Assembly: GCF_000382705.1 (NCBI RefSeq)
Contig: NZ_ARQE01000009.1
Coordinates: forward strand, 175,452-239,451
DNA from: Aureimonas ureilytica DSM 18598 = NBRC 106430
GTDB lineage: Bacteria > Pseudomonadota > Alphaproteobacteria > Rhizobiales > Rhizobiaceae
Direction: 5' to 3'
Length of the DNA stretch: 64,000 bases
Positions within the stretch are counted from its first letter, which is position 1. Each line of letters opens with the position of its first letter. The notes beneath the pieces were generated by a model. It did no database searches. It saw only the letters and a program-made list of their open reading frames with translations, and was not told where the DNA came from. The position numbers and the translations under genes were made by a program. Positions 57,589 through 64,000 of this stretch are shown one piece after another.

Positions 57589-57606
57589 TCATGTCGTCCG
57601 ATGTGC

Positions 57607-59265
57607 TCAGGCGCTGCGGCGCATAGGGGTCTTGAGCGGACGCGGCGCGGCGCCACCGGAAACGCTCACCAGCACCGGACGGTGAAACGCTTCGTCCTCG
57701 GATGCGGCCTCAAGTAGGGCGGGGGCAGGGCGGCTTTCCGAGGCGGGCGCCTGTTCGGCCGAACCCGTCGTCAGCTTGAAGCGGCCGGCGTCCGATTGCA
57801 GCCGTCCGGCCTCGGCGGACAGCTGGTCGGCGGTGGCGGCCATCTCGCTCGCCGCGCCGGCATTGGCCTGCGTCACCTGATCGAGCTGCTGAATGGCCTG
57901 GTTGATCTGTTCGACGCCGACCGACTGTTCGCGGCAGGCGGCCGAAATCTCCGACACGAGTTCCGCCGTCTTCCGGATATCGGGTACGAGCCGCTCCAGA
58001 CGCGCGCCCGCTTCCTCGGCGACCACCAGCGTCTTGGTGGAAAGATCGCCGATCTCGCTCGCCGCTGTCTGAGAGCGTTCGGCGAGCTTGCGCACTTCGG
58101 ACGCGACCACCGCGAAGCCTTTGCCGTGCTGCCCGGCGCGGGCCGCTTCGATGGCGGCGTTGAGGGCGAGAAGGTCGGTCTGACGCGCGATTTCCTGAAC
58201 CACCGCGATCTTCTCGGCGATTGCGCGCATGGCCTTCGTGGACTGCGTCACCGCCTCGCCCGTGCTGCCGGCATGCTCGGCGGCCTGCGCGGCGATCTTT
58301 TCCGTGGTCGAGGCGTTGTCGGCGTTCTGGCGGATATTGGCTGACATCTCTTCGATCGCGGCCGAGGCCTGCTCGGAGGCCGCGGCCTGTTCCGTCGAGC
58401 CCGACGACAGGCGCTGCGCCGTTTCCGCCGACTGGCCGGCGCCCGCCGTCACCTGACCCGCCGTGTCGCGGATGTTCGCGACGATCGAGGTCAGATTGCG
58501 GGACATGAGCCGCGCGGCGTGCTGGAGGTCGCCGATCTCGTCGCGGCTGTGGGCCGGGGCGAGGGGCTCGCTGAGGTCGCCTTCCGCGATTCGGCCGAAC
58601 GCCTTTTGCAGCGTCTCCAGCGGACGGAACAGGCGGCTGCAGACGAGAAAGACGATGAGGCCGGCCAGAGCGGCGATCACGAGATTCGAGATCACCATCT
58701 GCTGAACCGTCGACTGGATGCCCGCCAGGTAGGAAGTGCGATCGAGACCGACGAGGAGAAGGCCGATCGTCTGGCCCGAGGCGTCCTTGATCGGATCATA
58801 GGCGACGTAATAGGGCGTGCCGAGAATGCTGGCCTCGCCCCGGAAGGGCTCGCCGCCGGCCAGGGTCTGGCTTGCGACCGCAGCAGAGGTCAGCTTGGTT
58901 CCGGTGGCGCGGGACCCGTCGGGATTGCGCAGATTGGTGCTGACGCGGGTGTCGTTCTGGAAGATCGTCGCCGCGCCGCCCAGGATCCCGCCGATCTCGT
59001 CGACGATCCGCGTGTCGTCGTTCAACTTCTGCGAGCCGAGATACAATTGGCCGTTTTCCAGTCGGAACGGCGTCTTCTCGGGATTGAGGATACGCCAGGC
59101 CACCTTGATGTTCGACGCGAGCCGCGTTGCGGCCTTCTGCTCCGCATCGGTGACGGCGGCGCTGTAGGACTGCCAGATATTGACGACGGATACCACCGCC
59201 AGCGTCGACAAGGCGAGCGCGACAACCTTGGCGCGGACGGACACTCTCAGCTTCTGACTCGGCAC
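57607..59265 (-). CDS. Methyl-accepting chemotaxis protein with periplasmic sensor
   Basis: This 552-residue chemoreceptor has TM1 near residues 10-32, a periplasmic Cache_3/Cache_2-like sensor (residues ~35-185), TM2 near 187-208, a HAMP linker ([22 protein letters not shown]), and a cytoplasmic coiled-coil. The kinase-control tip is typical: [41 protein letters not shown]. Methylation helices carry Gln/Glu pairs. The ligand is not deducible. It has no NWETF-like C-terminal pentapeptide; the tail ends with Arg-rich TPMRRSA. No chemotaxis operon is nearby. Confidence 0.94.
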   Translation of the reverse strand: MPSQKLRVSVRAKVVALALSTLAVVSVVNIWQSYSAAVTDAEQKAATRLASNIKVAWRILNPEKTPFRLENGQLYLGSQKLNDDTRIVDEIGGILGGAATIFQNDTRVSTNLRNPDGSRATGTKLTSAAVASQTLAGGEPFRGEASILGTPYYVAYDPIKDASGQTIGLLLVGLDRTSYLAGIQSTVQQMVISNLVIAALAGLIVFLVCSRLFRPLETLQKAFGRIAEGDLSEPLAPAHSRDEIGDLQHAARLMSRNLTSIVANIRDTAGQVTAGAGQSAETAQRLSSGSTEQAAASEQASAAIEEMSANIRQNADNASTTEKIAAQAAEHAGSTGEAVTQSTKAMRAIAEKIAVVQEIARQTDLLALNAAIEAARAGQHGKGFAVVASEVRKLAERSQTAASEIGDLSTKTLVVAEEAGARLERLVPDIRKTAELVSEISAACREQSVGVEQINQAIQQLDQVTQANAGAASEMAATADQLSAEAGRLQSDAGRFKLTTGSAEQAPASESRPAPALLEAASEDEAFHRPVLVSVSGGAAPRPLKTPMRRSA

Positions 59266-59463
59266 GTTCTTTGTTCCCCTCGGCGCCGCGAGTTCCGGCG
59301 CGGCGTTTTCCAGTCGGGGACGATAAGGTTTTGGCGCCTAATTAGTGCCCAACGAAGAGGCATCGTGTCCGTAATCTTGGCGCCATGCTGAACGTTGTTT
59401 GAACGCGAACGCCGGACGCGCGGGTCGATCACGCCCTGGTTCAGACACGCCAGGGCGTCCGGC

Positions 59464-59814
59464 TCAGCCCTCGGCCAACCCCTCCCGTGCCAGACGCTCG
59501 AAACCGCCGCGCGGAACGATATGCGGCAGGAAGGGCGCCTTGGCGGGCTCGTCCCGCTCGACCTCCCGTGCGCTCGTCCATTGCGTCTCGATATTCTCCG
59601 ATGCCGCCATGGTCAGCGTGATCTCGTCGCCCCAATGCAGGCCGAAGAGCGGGCGCTTTTCCCCGAACGCCGCCCATTCCCGCATCAGAAGCGTCCAGGC
59701 GCTCGGCGTTTCGTGCGCGCGGCCGAGCATCCAGAGAAGCTTGCTCTTCTTCATCCGCAGCGAGCCGTAAGCGGCGATATCGTGAAAGGCATCATGCAAA
59801 AGTTCGGTCTTCAT
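59464..59814 (-). CDS. Hypothetical protein
   Basis: This is a 116-residue protein from ATG 59814, which follows AAGGATTTGGATC. An upstream ATG at 59874 would add 20 residues that look unlike the rest. It has a basic N-terminal part (MKTELLHDAFHDIAAYGSLRMKKSKLLWMLGR) with helical tendency, a middle WTLLMREWAAFGEKRPLFGLHWGDEITLTMAAS segment with three tryptophans, and an acidic C-terminus. I recognise no domain, signal peptide or membrane segment. The 198-nt gap before the chemoreceptor start and the divergent lactonase gene give no clear functional link. Confidence 0.55.
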   Translation of the reverse strand: MKTELLHDAFHDIAAYGSLRMKKSKLLWMLGRAHETPSAWTLLMREWAAFGEKRPLFGLHWGDEITLTMAASENIETQWTSAREVERDEPAKAPFLPHIVPRGGFERLAREGLAEG

Positions 59815-59960
59815 CGATCGATCCAAATCCTTGTTCCGTAAGAAGAAAATGGTGATTTTTCTTCGCGATTTCAATGAGTTGAAGCGGGATTTGCGGGGCT
59901 TCTGGAGCCAATCCCCGGTGATTTCGTTGGGTCATCGTCTGATGGGGAGCGCGGGCTGCG

Positions 59961-60941
59961 ATGAAGAGACGGGATGTTCTGGCGGCCGGGATCGGCTTCG
60001 GCGCTCTGGCCCTTTGCCGTCCGGGATGGGCGAGGGGCGCGGCGACGGCTGAGGACGGCGATCTCTCGGCCATCCTGAAGCCCGGCGCGCGCCTCGAAAC
60101 CCTCTATGAGGGCGGGCGCTGGTGCGAAGGGCCATGCTGGCTGCCCGAGCGCGGCGGGCTCGTGTTCAGCGACGTGCGCGCCAACCGCATGATGCTTCTG
60201 ACAGAAGGCGACGAGGCGAAGCCCTATCGCGACCCCTCGGACAACGCCAATGGCAGCGTGCTCGATGCGCAAGGCCGCCTCGTCACCTGTCAGCATCGCA
60301 CCCGCAGCGTCGTGCGCGAGGAAATGGACGGAACGCTCACCACGCTTGCCGATCGATTCGACGGCAAGCGCCTGAACTCGCCGAACGACGCGGTTCTGGC
60401 ATCGGACGGCGCGATCTGGTTCACCGATCCGGTCTATGGGATTCGCCAGCCCGACGAAGGTCTCATGGCCGAGCCCGAACAGGCGGCTCGGCGCGTGTAT
60501 CGCATCGCGCCCGATGGCCGGCTGGAGGCGCGGATCGACCGTCTCGACCAGCCGAACGGCCTCGCCTTCTCGCCCGATGGCGCGACCCTCTACGTGTCGG
60601 AAAGCGGCGCGGCGCTCAACCCGGAAGGCCCGAGCGGCATCTGGGCCTTCGGTATCGGAAGCGATGGGAGCGCGGACGACGGCCGACTGTTCGCGGCGAT
60701 CTCGCCCGGCGTTTCGGATGGTCTGGCGGTCAGCGAGGCGGGGCTTCTCTTCGCCGCCTGCCAGGACGGCGTGCGCATCTTCGGCAAGGACGGCACCCAG
60801 CTCGGCCGAATCCCGACCGCGACCGCAAGCTCCAACGTCGCCTTCGGCGGCCCGGACGGGCGGCGCCTTTTCATCACGGCCGGCGAAAAGGTCCATGCGA
60901 TCGACCTTCAGGTCGCGGGACTGGCCCACGCCCGCCCCTGA
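59961..60941 (+). CDS. Exported SMP-30/gluconolactonase-family protein
   Basis: This 326-residue protein has an N-terminal Tat-like signal with twin arginine (MKRRDVLAAGIGFGALAL) and a six-bladed beta-propeller typical of SMP-30/gluconolactonase enzymes. Visible blocks include GGRWCEGPCWLPERGGLVFSD with the metal-binding Glu, LNSPNDAVLASDGAIWFTDP (metal-binding Asn and active-site Asp), QPNGLAFSPDGATLYVSES and SDGLAVSEAGLLF. It probably hydrolyses sugar lactones in the periplasm. It is followed 42 nt later by a second exported propeller protein. Confidence 0.86.
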   Translation: MKRRDVLAAGIGFGALALCRPGWARGAATAEDGDLSAILKPGARLETLYEGGRWCEGPCWLPERGGLVFSDVRANRMMLLTEGDEAKPYRDPSDNANGSVLDAQGRLVTCQHRTRSVVREEMDGTLTTLADRFDGKRLNSPNDAVLASDGAIWFTDPVYGIRQPDEGLMAEPEQAARRVYRIAPDGRLEARIDRLDQPNGLAFSPDGATLYVSESGAALNPEGPSGIWAFGIGSDGSADDGRLFAAISPGVSDGLAVSEAGLLFAACQDGVRIFGKDGTQLGRIPTATASSNVAFGGPDGRRLFITAGEKVHAIDLQVAGLAHARP

Positions 60942-60983
60942 CGGGCCGCTTCCGCAACGTTCCCCTTCGATAGGACCGACCCC

Positions 60984-62186
60984 ATGCCGCTCTCGCGCCG
61001 CCTGTTCCTCGCTCAAACCGCCTGCGTCTCCGCGCTCGGCTTCCTCCCTGGCTCGGCGCTCGCCGAGGATAGCCGCTCACCGCGCTTCGACATCGGCGCG
61101 GCGGGCGAGGCGAGCGCGGCGCGGCCTGTGGGGACGATGGAACTCGCGATCCTCGCCGACGCGCCGTCCACGCCGACCGGCCTTGCGATCTCGCCGGGCG
61201 GCCGGGTCTTCGTGATGATGCCGCGCTTCTCGTCCGACGTGCCCTTCACCCTGGGCGAGGTGGCGCCGGACGGCTCGGTGACGCCCTTTCCCGATGCCGC
61301 CACGAACGCGATCGATCCGAAGGAGCCCCAGCTGGCGCTGTTCCATGTGCCCAATGGCGTTTTCGATGGGCAAGGCCATCTCTGGGTGCTCGACGCCGGG
61401 CTCCCCGATGGCAAGGGGCCGCCGGTGCCGGGCGGAGCGAAGCTCCTGCGCATCGACATCGACACGAAACAGATCCTGCGGACCATTCCGCTGGAGCCCG
61501 GCGTTACGCCGACCTCTTCGCTCAACGACCTGCGCGTCGATTGGGCGGAGGGGCGCGCCCGCGCCTTCGTCTCGGATCAGGGCCAGGACGGGGAGGGCGC
61601 GATCCTCGCCGTCGATCTCGACACGGGGCGGGTGGTGCGCCGCCTCGCCGGCCATGCGAGCACGCAGTCGCAGAAAGGGCTCGCCAAATTCGTCGAGCAC
61701 CGTCCCGTGGTCCTTCAGCCCAAGAGCGGGCCGGCGCGTCCGGTGCAAGGGGGCGCCAACGGAATCGCGCTCGGCCCGAACGGACAGCGCCTCTATTATG
61801 CGCCGCTGATCGGGCGTCATCTCTATGCCGTCGAGGCCGGCGCGCTGCTCGATCCCGAGAAGACCGACGCCGACATCGCCGCGATGGTGGAGGATCTCGG
61901 CGAGAAGGGCATGACCGGGGGGCTCGCCGCCGATGCGCAGGATCGCGTCTACCTGACGCTTCAGGAGCAGAACGCCGTGGCGCGTCGCCATCCCGACGGC
62001 CGGATCGAGGTCGTCGCCTACGATCCGCGACTCGTCTGGGCGGATACGATCGTCATCACGCCGGACAATTGGCTCTATGTCTCGGCGGCGCAGGTCAATC
62101 GCCGGCCGGAATACAATGGCGGAGAGGACCTGCAGAAGCCGCCCTATGCCATCCTGCGCGTCCGGATCGACGCCGGTCCGGCCTGA
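60984..62186 (+). CDS. Exported major-royal-jelly/yellow-family protein
   Basis: This 400-residue protein has signal MPLSRRLFLAQTACVSALGFLPGSALA, which has twin arginine and could use Tat. The rest is a beta-propeller with MRJP/yellow features: LAISPGGRVFVMMPRF, WVLDAGLPDGKGPPVPGGAKL, YYAPLIGRHLYAVEAGALLD and WADTIVITPDNWLYVSAAQVN. Bacterial members are mostly uncharacterised; some are linked to gluconolactonase-like loci. The gene starts 42 nt after the SMP-30 gene, so the two are likely co-transcribed. AGGA precedes ATG 60984. Confidence 0.84.
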   Translation: MPLSRRLFLAQTACVSALGFLPGSALAEDSRSPRFDIGAAGEASAARPVGTMELAILADAPSTPTGLAISPGGRVFVMMPRFSSDVPFTLGEVAPDGSVTPFPDAATNAIDPKEPQLALFHVPNGVFDGQGHLWVLDAGLPDGKGPPVPGGAKLLRIDIDTKQILRTIPLEPGVTPTSSLNDLRVDWAEGRARAFVSDQGQDGEGAILAVDLDTGRVVRRLAGHASTQSQKGLAKFVEHRPVVLQPKSGPARPVQGGANGIALGPNGQRLYYAPLIGRHLYAVEAGALLDPEKTDADIAAMVEDLGEKGMTGGLAADAQDRVYLTLQEQNAVARRHPDGRIEVVAYDPRLVWADTIVITPDNWLYVSAAQVNRRPEYNGGEDLQKPPYAILRVRIDAGPA

Positions 62187-62303
62187 TGGCCGCGCGGGAA
62201 TGGTGATGGAGCTTGCGGCGCGCTGGACCCTTTGGGCGGGCTTGTAGGATTTGCGACATGCCCCCTTGATCCGCCGATCCGCTTCCGTTACTCGGAGCGT
62301 ACC

Positions 62304-62393
62304 GGAGAGGTGGCCGAGTGGTCGAAGGCGCTCCCCTGCTAAGGGAGTATACCAGAGATGGTATCGTGGGTTCGAATCCCATCCTCTCCGCCA
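62304..62393 (+). tRNA. tRNA-Ser (GCU anticodon)
   Basis: A 90-nt class II cloverleaf has acceptor GGAGAGG/CCTCTCC, anticodon loop CTGCTAA (anticodon GCU), a long variable arm (TATACCAGAGATGGTATC), the T-loop TTCGAAT, discriminator G and encoded CCA. Its 3' end is where an integrative element starts, with an integrase 104 nt downstream facing it. It is a class of tRNA often used as attachment site. Confidence 0.94.
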
Positions 62394-62497
62394 TTACAAG
62401 CACTTAATTGCCCTTTCCAATCTGCGGAACGTTGCTGATTATAGCAGAACACTGCGTGAACATGCGAGGGTTTGCGGGGGAATATCGGGGGAAAGCC

Positions 62498-63508
62498 TCA
62501 GGCTGATTCTCTAAAATTCCAGCCCGCTCGCAAGGCCGATCGTCCAAGATCCGGCGTGCCGAGTTTCGTGTAGCGCTGCCATTCCCCTGATTTCCACCCG
62601 CCTTCGTCTTGTAGTCGGCGCACGTCCTTGGTCTGCGCGTAGAACCACGTTGCCCATGTGTGCCGGCAGACGTGCGGCGTAATGATGCCGGGGTCCAGGC
62701 CCGCAGCAATCGCCGCCGTTCTGAACACCTTCGATATTTGGCCGCCGGACGCATTGCCGTATCGGTACGCCGCGCCGTCTTTGCGCCTGAACACTGTGCC
62801 GCCGGCTTCGATCGTCGGCAGGGCACTCATCGCCTTCACCACCTTCGGGATCAGCGAGACGCGACGCTCTTCACCATTCTTCGTGTCTCGCAGAATTGCG
62901 AACCGATGCTCCAAGCTAACGGCGTCGGCCTGGAGAGTAAGGGCCTCACCCAGCCTCGCTCCCTGGCCGAGAAGGAACGTCACCATCACGGCCAGATATG
63001 GGTTCTGATTGGCTTCGAGCGCCTTCAGCAGCTTATCCACCTGCGAGGGCAGAAGGAATGCCGTCCGCTTGTTCCCCCCTGAAGGCGCCTTGATGCGCGC
63101 CACAGAGAACCCGCCGTCCTCGGAGGCCATATTCAGTATGGCTTTGACCGGAGTGTAAAGCTGGCGCCGAATGGTCGATGGCGCGGCTGACGGGTAGAGG
63201 GCATTGGCCGCTCGCTTCAGTTCTGCTCCGGTGATCTCGCCAACCGTCATGTCGATGAAGTGGCGGGAGATCGGCTCCAGAAACCGGGCGTTTGGCTTCG
63301 CCTCCTCGTAGGCGCGCAAGGCCGTTTCAAAGCTCATGTCGGCTCCCGTCTCCACACGACGGGTGGTTCTTTCGGCGAGGATGCGTTTGAGTTCCTCGCG
63401 GGCTTCGGGGAGCTTCTCACGCTTGGTGCTGATTTCGACGCGCTTGCCGTCGATCGTACCGCGCGCGACATAGTAGGGGCTCTTGGGCCGCTTCGTGAGC
63501 TTGAGCAT
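62498..63508 (-). CDS. int: Tyrosine recombinase (phage/island integrase)
   Basis: This 336-residue integrase has an N-terminal core-binding region (residues ~55-130) and a C-terminal catalytic domain with Arg185 (QGARLGEAL), a beta-hairpin Lys210 (DTKNGEER), His279 and Arg282 (HVCRHTWATW), Trp305 in the His/Trp position (GGWKS) and nucleophile Tyr313 (QRYTKL). The catalytic set is complete, so it looks functional. It is transcribed toward the tRNA-Ser attachment site. The Xis-like frame overlaps its first 175 nt, and there is no good ribosome-binding site before ATG 63508, so translation is probably coupled. Confidence 0.9.
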   Translation of the reverse strand: MLKLTKRPKSPYYVARGTIDGKRVEISTKREKLPEAREELKRILAERTTRRVETGADMSFETALRAYEEAKPNARFLEPISRHFIDMTVGEITGAELKRAANALYPSAAPSTIRRQLYTPVKAILNMASEDGGFSVARIKAPSGGNKRTAFLLPSQVDKLLKALEANQNPYLAVMVTFLLGQGARLGEALTLQADAVSLEHRFAILRDTKNGEERRVSLIPKVVKAMSALPTIEAGGTVFRRKDGAAYRYGNASGGQISKVFRTAAIAAGLDPGIITPHVCRHTWATWFYAQTKDVRRLQDEGGWKSGEWQRYTKLGTPDLGRSALRAGWNFRESA

Positions 63509-63696
63509 TCGGGGGTGACGATCTTTTCTAGGTCCTCGGGCCAGAAGAACATTTCCCGGCCGACTTTTCGGAATGCGCCGATTTGTCGGGCGCGCTCGCG
63601 TAGAGCCCGCTCCGAAATGGTGATACCCCGCGAGGCGAAGTCGGCGATGGCTTGATTGACCGAGATTGCGCGAAGGATCGGTTGCTCACCCATCAC
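63334..63696 (-). CDS. Excisionase/MerR-like DNA-binding protein with a long overlap
   Basis: The first ~60 residues look real: ISVNQAIADFASRGITISER, then RERARQIGAFRKVGREMFFW and PEDLEKIV form a winged-helix/MerR-like excisionase pattern. From about residue 63 the sequence becomes Ser/Arg/Pro/Ala-rich like an out-of-frame reading of the integrase gene, and the frame only stops at 63334, 175 nt inside it. Either a stop codon has been lost or a frameshift joined two frames. The ATG overlaps the stop of the upstream gene (ATGA). It probably controls excision direction with the integrase. Confidence 0.65.
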   Translation of the reverse strand: MMGEQPILRAISVNQAIADFASRGITISERALRERARQIGAFRKVGREMFFWPEDLEKIVTPECSSSRSGPRAPTMSRAVRSTASASKSAPSVRSSPKPARNSNASSPKEPPVVWRREPT

Positions 63697-63977
63697 CGTC
63701 CCTCCTCACGGGAGAGGGCGGCACGGCGCGAGCGCTGCCGGAACCTGTCCTTCTCGTGAACGGCAGCGAAGGCAGCATAGGACGAGGTCAGATGCTTCTT
63801 GCCGGTTGGCCATGTACGCCTGTCGATGATGCATAGGGCTTCAGGCGCGTCCTCGAAGAATGGCCCATCATGGCTTATCGTCACGACCGAGATCATCGCA
63901 TCCGGGTTAGCCGCCATGAACTCCCGCAGGACACCTTTCATTGCGGCCAAAGGCCATGATCCCTTGCGCTGAGGCAC
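63693..63977 (-). CDS. Hypothetical element-encoded protein
   Basis: This is a 94-residue protein with a GTG start at 63977 (CGGAGAG close upstream) or ATG 63941 (MKGVLREFMAANPD). The sequence has a strand-like core (AMISVVTISHDGPFFED, ALCIIDRRTWPTG) and a basic C-terminus (RFRQRSRRAALS). I do not recognise a family. It overlaps the Xis-like start by 4 nt and lies at the window edge, so it is probably the first visible gene of the integrative element's early operon. Confidence 0.5.
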   Translation of the reverse strand: MPQRKGSWPLAAMKGVLREFMAANPDAMISVVTISHDGPFFEDAPEALCIIDRRTWPTGKKHLTSSYAAFAAVHEKDRFRQRSRRAALSREEGR

Positions 63978-64000
63978 CTCTCCGGCTCTCCGAAGCTCAA

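Larger units (their letters stand above)
62394..64000. mobile_element. Left end of an integrative element at tRNA-Ser
   Basis: From the tRNA 3' end onward the sequence is visibly less GC-rich than the rest and carries, on the minus strand, an unknown gene, a Xis-like gene and a tyrosine integrase facing the tRNA. This order is typical of a genomic island or prophage. The right end and a repeat of the tRNA 3' end lie outside the window, so size and cargo are unknown. Confidence 0.75.

Overview
This is a GC-rich chromosomal segment of an alphaproteobacterium, most likely a member of the Hyphomicrobiales (Rhizobiales) and possibly close to Aurantimonadaceae. The assignment rests on the RopA/Omp2-type porin, a dnaG-rpoD pair, a carA/carB locus with greA, and a BepR/AcrR-like RND efflux locus. 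The genus is inferred and was not tested. Most of the window is ordinary core genome, with one large catabolic locus and the edge of an integrative element at the right end.

Layout: 0-3 kb holds a truncated GT25 glycosyltransferase, a GT4 glycosyltransferase, an HD phosphohydrolase and greA. Bases 2.8-10.2 kb hold carB, a small XRE-type regulator, a compact small-ORF transcription unit, a membrane-anchored phosphatase, carA, yqeY and an AroQ chorismate mutase. Bases 10.3-17.7 kb hold dnaG, rpoD, a degenerate-GGDEF/EAL protein, a small exported protein and a SIMPL-domain protein. Bases 17.9-23.8 kb hold a cystine-type ABC importer, a diguanylate cyclase, a CAU tRNA, two small proteins, a divergent GreA paralogue and pdxJ. 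Bases 23.9-30.6 kb hold an RND efflux pair with its divergent TetR regulator, then an MFS transporter. Bases 30.8-37.2 kb hold cyoABCD, surf1 and an exported alpha/beta hydrolase.

Bases 37.3-50.6 kb form a nearly complete D-apiose/D-apionate catabolic locus. It contains an ABC sugar importer with a DUF2291 lipoprotein, a Gfo/Idh/MocA dehydrogenase (apsD-like), a lactonase (apnL-like), an oxidoisomerase (apnO-like), a DUF1537 kinase (oiaK-like), a RuBisCO-like protein, an anion-type MFS permease and a FadR-type GntR regulator. Two near-identical operator-like sites (41474 and 50575) flank the two transcription units and suggest one regulon. The expected flow is uptake of apiose, oxidation to the lactone, hydrolysis to apionate, oxidoisomerisation, phosphorylation, and cleavage by the RuBisCO-like enzyme into central metabolism.

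Bases 50.6-62.2 kb hold an SDR, glpK, a Rieske/FAD reductase, a small conserved protein, a second FadR-type GntR regulator that appears to start at CTG, a porin, a chemoreceptor, a hypothetical protein, and two exported beta-propeller proteins (SMP-30 and MRJP/yellow family). From 62.3 kb a tRNA-Ser(GCU) is followed at once by a tyrosine integrase, a Xis-like protein and an unknown protein. This is the left end of an element that continues beyond the window. I saw no CRISPR array, rRNA or insertion sequence.
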